Part shown: positions 1 to 9,238 of the stretch, one piece after another
Layout: each line of letters opens with the position of its first letter
Position numbering within the stretch: the stretch's first letter is position 1
Origin: Bin55 sp965116055
Lineage (GTDB): Bacteria > Pseudomonadota > Gammaproteobacteria > Pseudomonadales > Azotimanducaceae
Assembly: GCA_965116055.1 (NCBI GenBank)
Contig: OZ220466.1
Location: 1,302,001-1,366,000, forward strand
Direction of reading: 5' to 3'
Length of the DNA stretch: 64,000 nt
Made by a program: the position numbers and the translations under genes
Notes under the pieces: model-generated
What the model was told of the DNA's origin: nothing
The model's database searches: none
What the model saw: only the letters and a program-made list of their open reading frames with translations

Positions 1-3000
1 GCTGGCACGACGTTGACGCTGGCGGGCGTGGCGCTGGGCGAGGTGGATATCCAGTTGACGGCGACGGACCCGCACGGGGCGACGGCGACCTCGACGCTGA
101 TGGCGACGGTGGTCAATGTGGCGCCGACGGTGGCGATGGAGGTGGCACCGCAAGCGCTTGATCGGATGGACCCGCTGACGGTGGATGTGAGTGATGTCTT
201 CGTGGACGCCGATGGCGAGCTGGCGACGCTGGAAGCGACGGTGGCGGATGAGCGTATCGTGGCGGTCGGCGCGATTGACCTGGCGGACGGTCTGCTGACG
301 CTGACGGGGTTGGCGGTGGGTGAAACCGCCGTGACCGTGCATGCGACGGACCATGACGGCGATCAGGCGATGGCGACCGTGACGGTCGCGGTGGACAATG
401 TCAAACCGGTGGTGGCGACGGCGGTAGGCCCCCAAACCCTGACCCGCATCCATGACCTGATGTATGATGCGAGCGCGCTGTTCCGGGATCCGGATACGGA
501 CGCGCCGTTGGCGCTGACGGTGGCGGTGGCCGACCCGATGATTGCGACGGCGGCTGTGGCGGGGCATCGGCTCACGGTGGAAGGTCTTCATGTGGGGTCG
601 ACGACGGTGACGGTCACGGCGACCGATGCGGATGGCGGCACGGCCGCGCACGAGTTTGTCGTCGCGGTCGAGAACGTCACGCCGACCGTGGCGCTGGGGC
701 TGACGGACCAGACCTTCGACCGGCGGGCGCCGTTGGGGCTCGACCTGACGGGGACGTTCATGGACGACGATGGCGCGATTCGGCAGTTGACGGCGACGGT
801 GGCGGATCCGTCGATTGCGACGGCAAGGGTTGACGACACGTTGTTGACGATCGAGGCGCTGGAGGTGGGGACGACGGCCGTCACCCTGACGGCGACGGAC
901 GATCATGGGGCGATAGCGGCGACCACGTTCGTGGCGACGGTGGTCAATCTTGCGCCGGTGGTGGCGCATGCGGTGCCGGCGCAAACGGGGACGCGCCTGA
1001 CACCCCGGGTGGTTGATCTCGGGATGATCTTTGATGATCCGGATGCGCCGAATGCGGAACTGGCGCTGAGCGTGCGCGTGGATCCGGAGACTGTCGTCGC
1101 GGCGCAGTTGGACGGTGTCCTGTTGACGCTTGCGGGATTAGCCGTAGGTCATGCGGAGGTAACGCTCACGGCGCTGGATGCGGATGGCGGTACGGTGTCG
1201 ACGACGTTTATGACGACAGTAGAGAATGTGGCGCCGGAAGTGGCCCAGGCGTTGGTTGATCAGAAGATGGATCGGCGTGCGCCGCTGACCCTGGATGTGG
1301 CATCTACCTTCCAGGATGCGGACGACGGATCGGCTGCGCTGAACTTGACGGTCATGACCGCGGACGGCGATGTGGCCGAGGCGATGCTCCAGGGAACCCG
1401 GTTGACGGTGACGGCGTGGGCCGTCGGTGCGACCGAGGTGACGGTGACGGCGACGGATGCGAGCGGGGCGAGTGTGACGGACACGTTCGAGGTGACGGTG
1501 GTGAATGTGGCGCCGGTGGTGGCGGCGGCGGTGATGGATCAAACGATCACGCGGGTGGCGGATGTGGCGCTTGATGTGAGCGGCGTATTTCGCGATCCGG
1601 ATACGGCGGCACCCTTGACGTTGACGGTGACGACGGCCGAGGCGACGTTGGTGGCGGCCACGCTGGGTGCGGACCGTCGGTTGACGCTGCGCGGTCTGGC
1701 CGTGGGCGAGACGGTGTTGACGTTGACGGCGACGGATATGGACGGTGGTCACGTCATGGACGAGGTTCAGGTGACGGTGGCGAATGTGGCGCCGCAAGTC
1801 GCCAATGCGCTCAGTCCGCTGGTTCTGGAAGTGGGCGGTGCGGCCGCCACGCCGACGATTGAGGGTCTATTTAGTGATGATGGCGATGCGTTGACGTACA
1901 CGGTGGCGACGGCGGATGCGGGCATTGCGACGGCGGCGCTGGCGGGGCCGCAGGCGCAAGTGCGCCCGATCGCGCGTGGGTCAACGACGCTCACGATCAC
2001 GGCGACGGACCCGCATGGCGGCGAGGCGACGGTGACGGGTTCGGTCACGGTGGGGGACGGGGCCCTGAAGGCCGTGGCGGCGCAATCGCTGGCCGGGTTT
2101 GGCCGGGCGTTGTTGGCGAGTGCGTCATCCAGCGTGGGCGCCCGTCTCACGACGGACGCGCGCAGTGGGGATCTGACGCTGGATGCGTGGTTGGACGAGT
2201 GGGCGCCGCGGGATCCTGCGGCAGCCTCGCGCACGGTTGCGGAGCAGGGTGCGGCAGCCTGGCAGCTGGTGCATGCGGTCAACACCCCGGGATCAACCGG
2301 CGTGCTGGCAGGCGGCGATCTCATGGCTGGCATAACGTCAGGTGCGAGCGGGATGGACCAGTTGCAGTCGCAGTTTGGTCAACGCTTTGCGTTGAACCTG
2401 GGGTCGAACGAGGATGCCTCCAGGTGGTCGGTGTGGGGCGATGTGGACCGTCAGGCTTACGAAGGTCGTGGCTACGATGGCACGGCGACGAGCATGTACC
2501 TGGGTGCGGATGTGGCGGTGGCCGAGGATTGGCTGGTCGGCCTGGCGGTGGCGCGCCAGGGCGGCGACTCCGATTACGCCTGGGGCACGGCGTCACAGGC
2601 CATGGACATGCAGTTGACGACGGTGCTGCCGTATGCGAGTTACCGCCCGAGTGAGCGTATGTCGCTGTGGGGCGTGGCCGGCTTCGGTCGCGGTGAGCTG
2701 GATACGACGGTGGCGGGCACGACGACGCGTGATGTGAGCGACCTGCGTTCGCAGCTGGCGATGGTTGGCGGTGAGCAGGCCTTGACGCGGGTTGGTCGGT
2801 TCGACCTGGCGTTGCGCGGGGATGCGGCGCTGGCGTCGTTGGAGACGGATCAAGGTCCGGGCGCGGCGGATGGTCTAGCGACGGATGTGCATCGTTTCCG
2901 TCTTGGCCTGGAAGGGTCGTTCTCGACGGACACGGGCGAAGGCGGCATGCTGGAGCCGTTCGGGCAAGTGAACGTGCGCACGGATGGTGGTGATGGCGCG

Positions 3001-3531
3001 ACGGGTTCGGGCCTGGAACTGGCTGGCGGTATCCGCATGACGACCTCGGCGTTCACGCTGGAAGCGCAGGGACGCACGTTGGCGTTGCACGGTGCGGACG
3101 ACTATCGCGAGTCGGGCTTCAGTCTGCTGGCGACGTTGAATCCGTCGGCGCAGGCGACGGGCGTCTCGGTGACGATCGCGCCGCGCTGGGGTGCGGATGC
3201 GGTAGGCACGGGGATCCTGTGGGAAGATACCCTCCACGTCGGCCAGTCCTACGGCGCGCTGACGGGCATGGCCAGCGGCGGGGCGCAGGCGTCGCTGGAA
3301 ACCCAGCTGGGCTACGGTCTGCTGGTGGCGCGTGAACGCTATCTGTTGACGCCGTTCGTGGATGTGCGCATGAGCGATGGGACCCGGCGCGAGCTGCTGG
3401 TCGGCGCGAGCGTGCGGCCATGGGTGCGCCAGGCGAAGGATCTGGATGTCCGTCTGGCCGCTGGACGCGTGGACGAGCGTCCGGGCGTCAGTCATAGTCA
3501 GGTCGGCTTACACGCGACGATGCGTTTCTAA
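1..3531 (+). CDS. Autotransporter with tandem Ig-like repeats (5' end outside window)
   Basis: The frame is open from base 1, so the true start lies upstream; at least 1176 residues are present. Seven tandem repeats of 91-94 codons run from about 115 to 2055, each opening with an N-V-A-P type motif (starts near 115, 397, 673, 946, 1225, 1504 and 1783) and ending with a T-A-T-D-x-x-G strand. This is typical of cadherin/Ig-like adhesin repeats. After a linker, the last 370 or so residues alternate as in a beta-barrel (for example WSVWGDVDRQAYEGRG near nt 2430) and finish in the aromatic MRF, as expected of a type V autotransporter translocator. It would sit in the outer membrane with the repeats exposed on the surface. 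G+C is far higher than in any neighbour, with strong GCG/ACG/CTG codon bias. Adhesion is inferred; the ligand is unknown. Confidence 0.85.
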   Translation, partial: AGTTLTLAGVALGEVDIQLTATDPHGATATSTLMATVVNVAPTVAMEVAPQALDRMDPLTVDVSDVFVDADGELATLEATVADERIVAVGAIDLADGLLTLTGLAVGETAVTVHATDHDGDQAMATVTVAVDNVKPVVATAVGPQTLTRIHDLMYDASALFRDPDTDAPLALTVAVADPMIATAAVAGHRLTVEGLHVGSTTVTVTATDADGGTAAHEFVVAVENVTPTVALGLTDQTFDRRAPLGLDLTGTFMDDDGAIRQLTATVADPSIATARVDDTLLTIEALEVGTTAVTLTATDDHGAIAATTFVATVVNLAPVVAHAVPAQTGTRLTPRVVDLGMIFDDPDAPNAELALSVRVDPETVVAAQLDGVLLTLAGLAVGHAEVTLTALDADGGTVSTTFMTTVENVAPEVAQALVDQKMDRRAPLTLDVASTFQDADDGSAALNLTVMTADGDVAEAMLQGTRLTVTAWAVGATEVTVTATDASGASVTDTFEVTVVNVAPVVAAAVMDQTITRVADVALDVSGVFRDPDTAAPLTLTVTTAEATLVAATLGADRRLTLRGLAVGETVLTLTATDMDGGHVMDEVQVTVANVAPQVANALSPLVLEVGGAAATPTIEGLFSDDGDALTYTVATADAGIATAALAGPQAQVRPIARGSTTLTITATDPHGGEATVTGSVTVGDGALKAVAAQSLAGFGRALLASASSSVGARLTTDARSGDLTLDAWLDEWAPRDPAAASRTVAEQGAAAWQLVHAVNTPGSTGVLAGGDLMAGITSGASGMDQLQSQFGQRFALNLGSNEDASRWSVWGDVDRQAYEGRGYDGTATSMYLGADVAVAEDWLVGLAVARQGGDSDYAWGTASQAMDMQLTTVLPYASYRPSERMSLWGVAGFGRGELDTTVAGTTTRDVSDLRSQLAMVGGEQALTRVGRFDLALRGDAALASLETDQGPGAADGLATDVHRFRLGLEGSFSTDTGEGGMLEPFGQVNVRTDGGDGATGSGLELAGGIRMTTSAFTLEAQGRTLALHGADDYRESGFSLLATLNPSAQATGVSVTIAPRWGADAVGTGILWEDTLHVGQSYGALTGMASGGAQASLETQLGYGLLVARERYLLTPFVDVRMSDGTRRELLVGASVRPWVRQAKDLDVRLAAGRVDERPGVSHSQVGLHATMRF

Positions 3532-3585
3532 GCTGACAGACCCCGCGTGATGATGGCGCTGCCGTCGTTGCGCGCTCTTCTCCAG

Positions 3586-3617
3586 CCCCGGTACGCGCGA
3601 GCGTGCCGGGGTTTTTT
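3586..3617 (+). terminator. Rho-independent terminator of the autotransporter gene
   Basis: The hairpin arms are CCCCGGTACGC (3586-3596) and GCGTGCCGGGG (3601-3611), with one G-U pair, a short loop and a run of six T. It lies 55 nt after the autotransporter stop and is the clearest intrinsic terminator in the window. Confidence 0.85.
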
Positions 3618-3654
3618 ATGCCGTGACGCCAAGGACTTGACTTGATATGCTTGT

Positions 3655-3850
3655 GCTTAGTGAATCCTGGTTAGAGGTGTAAATTTTTGTCCTATCCTAA
3701 GATAAAACCATCGTAACCCATCAATGATGAGTGCGAAGATGATGGACCCGAGATATATCACGTCGAATTTCTCGCATCGCAAGAAGATGTGACGGTATGT
3801 CTTTAACCACGAAACAACCATTCGATGTCTTTGTGTCGCTTGTAACCTCC
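3655..3850 (-). pseudogene. Decayed IS5-family transposase, C-terminal remnant
   Basis: Reading down the minus strand from about 3850, one frame gives YKRHKDIEWLFR and then hits a stop. After a one-base frame change it continues as LKTYRHIFLRCEKF and DVIYLGSIIFALIIDGLR. Together these match the end of IS5-group DDE transposases, where a Y-K-x-R-H-x-I-E-x-x-F-x-x-L-K block carries the last catalytic Glu and is followed by R-Y-x-K and a hydrophobic helix. The frame break and the lack of a recognisable upstream part show a dead copy. The minus-strand frame up to about 4110 may be more of the same element, but I could not match it. No terminal inverted repeats were identified. Confidence 0.5.
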
Positions 3851-4630
3851 TATGATCATACGCTCAAGGTTTGACCTAGGCTGTCACAGCGGCGACAAAG
3901 GCTTATATCCCAGTATCCCCGGATCAGTTCTCGACCTTGGCGCTTTCGTACACCCAGTCCATGTAAGTGCGAGACCATGTATTGCCAACCAAGTCGATGC
4001 AGCAACTGACGATCCACTTGGCCTAGCCCGGCGAGTACAAGCAACGGAAGCAATAACAAGAGCCCGATTTGAACTCTGGAATGGATCGTCACGCCTATTC
4101 CATAAAGCAATCTGGAGACATATTAAGTAGGTGAAGAGGCGTTGTGTTAGCTCGTTGTCTGAACAGTGATCCCTATGATAAAACTCCTTGAGTGAGGGTG
4201 AGGTGATAGGCAGATTATTTTCTGTAAGCTTTCACCTAAATCTGGAATACAGTAGACATTACGACGCTGTGAATTCGAGTTATTCTGAACACCTAGGAAG
4301 CGCAGAGAATAGGAAAGTTCTGCGACGAAATCAAACGGCCAAACTTAGTCAATAGATACACCTTCTTAGGATGTTAGATGGACCCATCCGCTTTGCCATT
4401 GCATCTCGAACGACATGAGAGAGGTACAAACTTTCAGACAAGAGTGCTTTAGTCGGAAAACATCAACTAACAATCCAGCTCCTTCAAGTTGTGGATATGA
4501 AGTACAACGGTTGAATTCCGGCTATAACAGAGCTGATCTAGCTAGTGCTTATTCCTGTACACGAATGGAAATAAAGATCTGCCCAACTATACATAAAAAC
4601 ATATTTTTATATTGACCAAGTCGCAGGGAT
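3851..4630. other. Gene-poor AT-rich stretch between transposase remnant and zipA
   Basis: About 780 bases with no ORF that looks like a protein. Its composition contrasts with the very GC-rich autotransporter gene beside it. Short frames at 3852-4130 (plus), 3856-4110 (minus) and 4415-4615 (plus) lack ribosome binding sites and family resemblance. The stretch is probably debris of the insertion sequence whose tail lies at 3655-3850, or other decayed DNA. Confidence 0.4.
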
Positions 4631-4659
4631 TTGATTAGTTTTTTTCTATGTGATACTAT
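4631..4659 (+). promoter_or_regulatory. Candidate sigma-70 promoter of zipA-ligA
   Basis: TTGATT (4631-4636), a 17-nt spacer and TACTAT (4654-4659) predict transcription from about 4666, 40 nt before the zipA ATG. The overlap with the upstream in-frame TTG at 4631 argues that this TTG is not the start codon. Confidence 0.5.
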
Positions 4660-4705
4660 GTGCAACAGTCAAAAGGATTTGACTGTTAAAGACACGGAGG
4701 TCGCC

Positions 4706-6115
4706 ATGCAGTTCTTGACTGAGCTATCGAGTAGTCAGCTCCTTGTTAGTGGAGCTCTGATACTGTTTGGATTAATTATTGTTTCTAGTATTTTTATTCG
4801 CGTTCGCAGTCATCATGGCCGCCGCAATACACTACCAAACCATACCAGGCAGACGATTTTTGGCTTCTTTCGTAGACGTCATGCCTCACTTGTAAAGCCA
4901 CCTGCTCAAAATCATGAATTGGTTTCTCGCGCTAGGCCGAAAGAGAACAGTCTTTTCGATGGCGAACTCGCCTTTGACTTTGCTGCCTTCAACGCGGTGT
5001 CTTCGAATAGTGAGGAATCAGTTCAGACTGCTACCGTTAGCGAGGATGTACGACCAATTGAGATAACTAATGAACTGCCTCTAGAACGCGAAGGGAACGA
5101 TGCTTCATTCAATGTCATACAGGGGGCGCAGGTAGCAGCTGATTTCGTGGATGAATCAGATCGACAAAATATTTTCAATGAGATCAATACCTATAGTAAC
5201 GAACAGGGCGAGGATTTGAATGAGTGGTCGGATACGCAACAGGTTCATACCGAACCAGAAGGCGAATATCGTGAAATAGATGTGCAAACACAGGATAGCT
5301 ACATTGAAGAATCGGGATGGTCAACTAGAGGCGAGGAAATTGAAGTAAGTGAAACAATGGACAATGAAATCCTAGAAGACTCAACCAGGCATGCACACGC
5401 GCACATCGCTGCTTCGAATATCGAACGTCAGAGTTCTGAGAGTTTCTATACTGATGACGAACCAGGCGGCTTAAGACTTAATGAGGAATCTGGGTCTGTT
5501 GAGTCGGTGATCGTACCTTTTAATGGTCGAACGGTCGGGATGCAACGAGCAAACGGAAACGGTCGAGATAATGGTCCCTCGCCAAGTCCATCCGTCGTAT
5601 CGGTTTGTTTAGTCAGTGACTATCAGGGTCAGGTATACCGTGACATTCGAGGGGAGCAATTAGCTACTTTTTTAAATAATCGCGGTTTTATCCTCTTTGG
5701 TGAGGAATACCACATGCAAAATCAATCAATGGTTGAGAAAGGCGGAATTCGCGCACGTAATTTCGAAAAGTCAACCCCAATCAACGAGCTCGTGAAGCGA
5801 AATGAAGAGACTACCGGCTTTCGCCTTTACTTTTTCCCAAGTGAAAGCCCGGACCCACTGAGAACCCTCAGTGAAATGCTGAATATCGCACAATCTGCTA
5901 TTGGATTTTTTGGTGAAGTTTGTTCAAAACCACTAGTTATATATACAGGTCATACACCCTTTAGGCCTCTAACTCAAGAAGACTACAACGCGCTGAAACA
6001 CGATTTGAACGTCTCATATAAGAGAGAATCGACGTTGCTACGCAGCAGGACGACCCTAAGTCGCGTTGAATTCGCGCCTAGCGAAGAATTACCGCAACGC
6101 GCTGAACAATATTGA
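4706..6115 (+). CDS. zipA: Cell division protein ZipA
   Basis: A 469-residue bitopic inner-membrane protein that tethers FtsZ to the septal membrane. The ATG at 4706 follows GGAGG at 4697-4701 and gives the expected ZipA topology: a few periplasmic residues, one membrane segment (LLVSGALILFGLIIVSSIFI), a basic stretch, a long acidic linker rich in Glu/Asp/Asn/Ser (about residues 55-310), and a C-terminal FtsZ-binding domain of about 140 residues. The latter includes SVCLVSDYQGQVYRDIRGEQ and a terminal region beginning near SAIGFFGEV. An in-frame TTG at 4631 would add 25 residues without a good ribosome site and overlaps the likely promoter. The adjacent ligA is the classic gammaproteobacterial partner, which supports the call. 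It is longer than E. coli ZipA (328 aa), mainly through the linker. Confidence 0.88.
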   Translation: MQFLTELSSSQLLVSGALILFGLIIVSSIFIRVRSHHGRRNTLPNHTRQTIFGFFRRRHASLVKPPAQNHELVSRARPKENSLFDGELAFDFAAFNAVSSNSEESVQTATVSEDVRPIEITNELPLEREGNDASFNVIQGAQVAADFVDESDRQNIFNEINTYSNEQGEDLNEWSDTQQVHTEPEGEYREIDVQTQDSYIEESGWSTRGEEIEVSETMDNEILEDSTRHAHAHIAASNIERQSSESFYTDDEPGGLRLNEESGSVESVIVPFNGRTVGMQRANGNGRDNGPSPSPSVVSVCLVSDYQGQVYRDIRGEQLATFLNNRGFILFGEEYHMQNQSMVEKGGIRARNFEKSTPINELVKRNEETTGFRLYFFPSESPDPLRTLSEMLNIAQSAIGFFGEVCSKPLVIYTGHTPFRPLTQEDYNALKHDLNVSYKRESTLLRSRTTLSRVEFAPSEELPQRAEQY

Positions 6116-6172
6116 TTTAAACGCTCGCGGGATTCGTTTATAAACATCGCAGGTAAGGGAAAATGTAGCACA

Positions 6173-8164
6173 TTGCAGCAGTTGAAAACGGAATTGGAGG
6201 AGATCCGAAAAGAATTGCGTCATCACGACCATCTCTACTTCGTTTTAAATGAACCGAAGATTAGCGATGCGGAATACGACGCATTATTCGCTCAGCTGCT
6301 CGCAATAGAAAGGGAGAATCCGGAACTCGTCACTCCGGATTCTCCCTCCCAGCGCGTTGGGGCTCCACCCGACGACGCATTTCAGTTCGTAACCCATCGT
6401 AGGCCGATGCTTTCGTTAGGAAAGTGCACAACGATTGACGAGTTAAAAGGATGGCTAGGGCGATGCAAGTCTGAACTGGACCGGCCCGTCGGCGAATTGG
6501 TTTGTGAGCCAAAAATTGATGGTGTTGCTGTTAATCTGCTCTATGAAAACGGTGTGTTAATACAAGCTGCTACACGGGGCGATGGCACTAATGGTGAATT
6601 AATTACGGCGAATGTCAAAACGATTAGTGCCGTACCCTTGCGATTGCTTGGCGACAATGTGCCGCAATGGATTGAAATTCGCGGCGAGGTATATATTGCT
6701 ATTGCCGATTTCGAGGCATATAACAAAAACGCGATGGTAGCGGGCGAGAAACTATTTGTGTCGCCTCGCAACAGCGCATCAGGGAGTTTACGACAGAAAG
6801 ATCCAGCGAATACAGCTCTACGGCCTTTGTCAATGTTCTGTTACTCAATCGGTGCACATAGTGACGATTACCAGCCATCCAGCCATCTACATTCGGTCGA
6901 AGATCTACGGAGTTGGGGTTGCCGGGTAAACGATCGCATTGCGATCTGTTCCGATGCAGACGCGTGCGACGACTACATAAGGCAACTCGGCAACAAACGT
7001 GATTCATTGCCTTACGACATTGACGGTGTGGTGGTTAAGATCAACGATCTAGCACTACAGCGAGATCTTGGTACGCAACTCAGGCAGCCGCGTTGGGCTA
7101 TTGCCTACAAATTCCCAGCGGTTGACGCTATTACGGCATTGCTTGATGTGGAATATCAGGTCGGTAGGACCGGGGCAATCACACCAGTTGCACGACTGGA
7201 GCCCGTTCAAATCGATCGTGTCACTGTGAGTAGTGCAACGCTCCATAATCAGGATGAAATTGACCGTCTAGGAATTCGTAAAGGCTCGAAGGTACGCTTG
7301 GAAAGAGCGGGTGACGTGATTCCAAAAATTTTCGAGGTCATTGAGGTGGGAAACGGCGCGATGATAGTGCCGCCACAAAATTGCCCATCGTGCGGTAGAG
7401 AACTCAAACGCGAGGTAGACGAAGCGATTTTGCGCTGCGCTGCCCAATTAAGCTGTCCTGCGCAACTTCGAAATTCGGTCATTTATTTCTGCTCGCGAGA
7501 GTGTTTAGATATTCGAGGAATGGGTGCGCAACGCGTTGAACAGCTGGTGAACGCTGGCTTGATTGAACGCAATTCGGATATCTTCACATTAAAAAAGGAG
7601 TCACTGGTTAAACTCGAACGCTTAGGAGAAAAAAGTAGTCAGAGTTTGCTGGATGCCATAGAGGCAGCCAAGGAAACAACTTACCCGCGCTTTATCAATA
7701 GCCTTGGCATCAGAAATATCGGCGCGGATACGTCGGCGATACTGGCGGCTCGTTTTCCTAAACTGGAGTCATTAATCCAAGCAACTTATGAGCAGCTGCT
7801 TGAAATTGAGAATATCGCCGAGACCATCGCGCAAGATGTCGTTACATTTTTCTCAATCAAAGCAAATCGTAATGAGATACGGCTGCTGGTTGACCATGGC
7901 GTACATTGGCCAGAATCCAAAGCACAGGTAGATGCCAAGCTTGAAGGTCAGGTCTGGGTCTTGACTGGCAAGACCTCCCGCCCACGCACTGAGATCAAAG
8001 CGATGTTAGTTGCTCGCGGTGCCAAAATGAGCAGCTCGGTATCAAAGAACACGACTTGCGTATTCGCAGGTGAAAACGCCGGATCAAAGCTGACTAAAGC
8101 CCAAGACTTGGGGGTTAAGGTTATTGGTGAATCCGAATTCAATGCGTTAATGAGTGATATCTAG
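6173..8164 (+). CDS. ligA: NAD-dependent DNA ligase LigA
   Basis: Seals nicks in replication and repair using NAD+. The 663 residues compare with 671 in E. coli. Visible parts in order: an N-terminal Ia domain with HHDHLYFVLNEPKISDAEYD; the adenylation motif KIDG, with the nucleotide-accepting Lys at about 114; the OB fold; a four-Cys zinc finger spaced C-x2-C-x14-C-x5-C (from CPSCGREL near residue 405); helix-hairpin-helix repeats; and a C-terminal BRCT domain (about 590-660, VWVLTGKTSRPRTEIKAML). The start is the TTG at 6173, with AAGGGA 12 nt upstream; no ATG is available nearby. It lies 57 nt after zipA and is probably co-transcribed. The segment after HRRPMLSL departs from the usual DNAF-type sequence. 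Confidence 0.95.
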   Translation: MQQLKTELEEIRKELRHHDHLYFVLNEPKISDAEYDALFAQLLAIERENPELVTPDSPSQRVGAPPDDAFQFVTHRRPMLSLGKCTTIDELKGWLGRCKSELDRPVGELVCEPKIDGVAVNLLYENGVLIQAATRGDGTNGELITANVKTISAVPLRLLGDNVPQWIEIRGEVYIAIADFEAYNKNAMVAGEKLFVSPRNSASGSLRQKDPANTALRPLSMFCYSIGAHSDDYQPSSHLHSVEDLRSWGCRVNDRIAICSDADACDDYIRQLGNKRDSLPYDIDGVVVKINDLALQRDLGTQLRQPRWAIAYKFPAVDAITALLDVEYQVGRTGAITPVARLEPVQIDRVTVSSATLHNQDEIDRLGIRKGSKVRLERAGDVIPKIFEVIEVGNGAMIVPPQNCPSCGRELKREVDEAILRCAAQLSCPAQLRNSVIYFCSRECLDIRGMGAQRVEQLVNAGLIERNSDIFTLKKESLVKLERLGEKSSQSLLDAIEAAKETTYPRFINSLGIRNIGADTSAILAARFPKLESLIQATYEQLLEIENIAETIAQDVVTFFSIKANRNEIRLLVDHGVHWPESKAQVDAKLEGQVWVLTGKTSRPRTEIKAMLVARGAKMSSSVSKNTTCVFAGENAGSKLTKAQDLGVKVIGESEFNALMSDI

Positions 8165-8183
8165 TGTCGATTGGCCTAACGCA

Positions 8184-9089
8184 CTAATTAATCGCCGTTG
8201 AAATAATACAGTGGTCGGGATGCTCGCGCATCCGAGGATGTTCTTTCGTTGCCTCAGCGATAACTCGATTGCTGAGTGTATTTGAAACGAGGATATGGTC
8301 GATTAAATCGGGATATCGGGCATCGCACCAATCGACTTTCTCGGTATCAACACGTAATGTTGCTGTTACAAGCGTCGTTGCAAGAGCAGGCGCAAGCAAT
8401 TCTTCGGCAGCCCAATCGCCGGCAACCGCTAGTCGACGATTGAAGTCACCTAAAACGACAAATGCTTCGCTCGCTTTGTTCCGTGCGTGGATCCAATCGA
8501 CTAAATGCGCCACTTGAGTTTGAAGCGTTGAGCAAATGTTGGATCGATTCACATTTTGATCTTCTCTCTGCCCCCAACAACCGGACGCGAGGTGTACTGA
8601 GAGTACTCTAAATGCGCCTTTTTCGGTCTTGATCGTTACATCGGTTCCCCACCGTTGATTCGGCTTATTGCCAGCAAGATTCGCGAAAGACGCATGTGCT
8701 TGGTGATGCACGTCGCGTCGGACTGCAATGCCAGTGGCCTGATGTCGAAGTCGTTTATCCTGCATTCCTCTACAAATAGGTCCGCGGTCGCTTCCACGGT
8801 TGTTCGGTCGATCAGACATGATGACATTCCAATCTGCTTTTGGAAATACTCGATAAGCTGCGGCTGCGCTCTCAATCTCTTGAATAGCAACGACGTCAGC
8901 TTTTAACTCGTGAATGCGGCGAGCAACGTATTCATAGTCATCATTCGTTCGCGGAACGCAACCGATATCGTTCGCTTCATTTAGATGTTCCATGTTCCAG
9001 GTCGCTATCACTAATGGCTCAGCCGACCAGAGTGTTGAGCAAACAATCGTCAATACACCGATTAATGTGAAATGTCCTAGCGAATGCAT
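8184..9089 (-). CDS. Secreted endonuclease/exonuclease/phosphatase (EEP) family protein
   Basis: A 301-residue protein with an N-terminal signal peptide (hydrophobic IGVLTIVCSTLWSA, cleavage likely before EPLVIATWN). The EEP fold motifs appear in order: ATWNMEHLN, the catalytic Glu in IQEIES, GDFNRR, a DLIDHILVS segment and the terminal HPDHCIIST. This is a Mg-dependent phosphoesterase fold with many substrates (DNA, RNA, phospholipids, inositol phosphates). With export to the periplasm or outside, a scavenging nuclease or phosphatase is likely, but the substrate cannot be read from sequence. The gene is convergent with ligA, with only 19 nt between stops, and appears monocistronic. Confidence 0.82.
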   Translation of the reverse strand: MHSLGHFTLIGVLTIVCSTLWSAEPLVIATWNMEHLNEANDIGCVPRTNDDYEYVARRIHELKADVVAIQEIESAAAAYRVFPKADWNVIMSDRPNNRGSDRGPICRGMQDKRLRHQATGIAVRRDVHHQAHASFANLAGNKPNQRWGTDVTIKTEKGAFRVLSVHLASGCWGQREDQNVNRSNICSTLQTQVAHLVDWIHARNKASEAFVVLGDFNRRLAVAGDWAAEELLAPALATTLVTATLRVDTEKVDWCDARYPDLIDHILVSNTLSNRVIAEATKEHPRMREHPDHCIISTAIN

Positions 9090-9238
9090 AAAAGTTGTAC
9101 TCCTAGTAGTAGATCAGGATTTGAATTGGATGTAGATGTAGTGGGTATATAGGGTACGGGTTATTTTCCTATCGGAGTGGTAGTTGAAGTTTTGCGATGT
9201 AGTGCGGAACGCGGCCTGGAGACACCACGTGATGACGA

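Noticed and set aside
363..3495. Many antisense and alternative-frame ORFs inside the autotransporter gene
   Set aside because: GC-rich repetitive coding sequence leaves few stops in other frames; the products are low complexity and follow the repeat period.
4415..4615. 66-residue plus frame before zipA
   Set aside because: Low-complexity product with no ribosome site; AT-rich decayed region.
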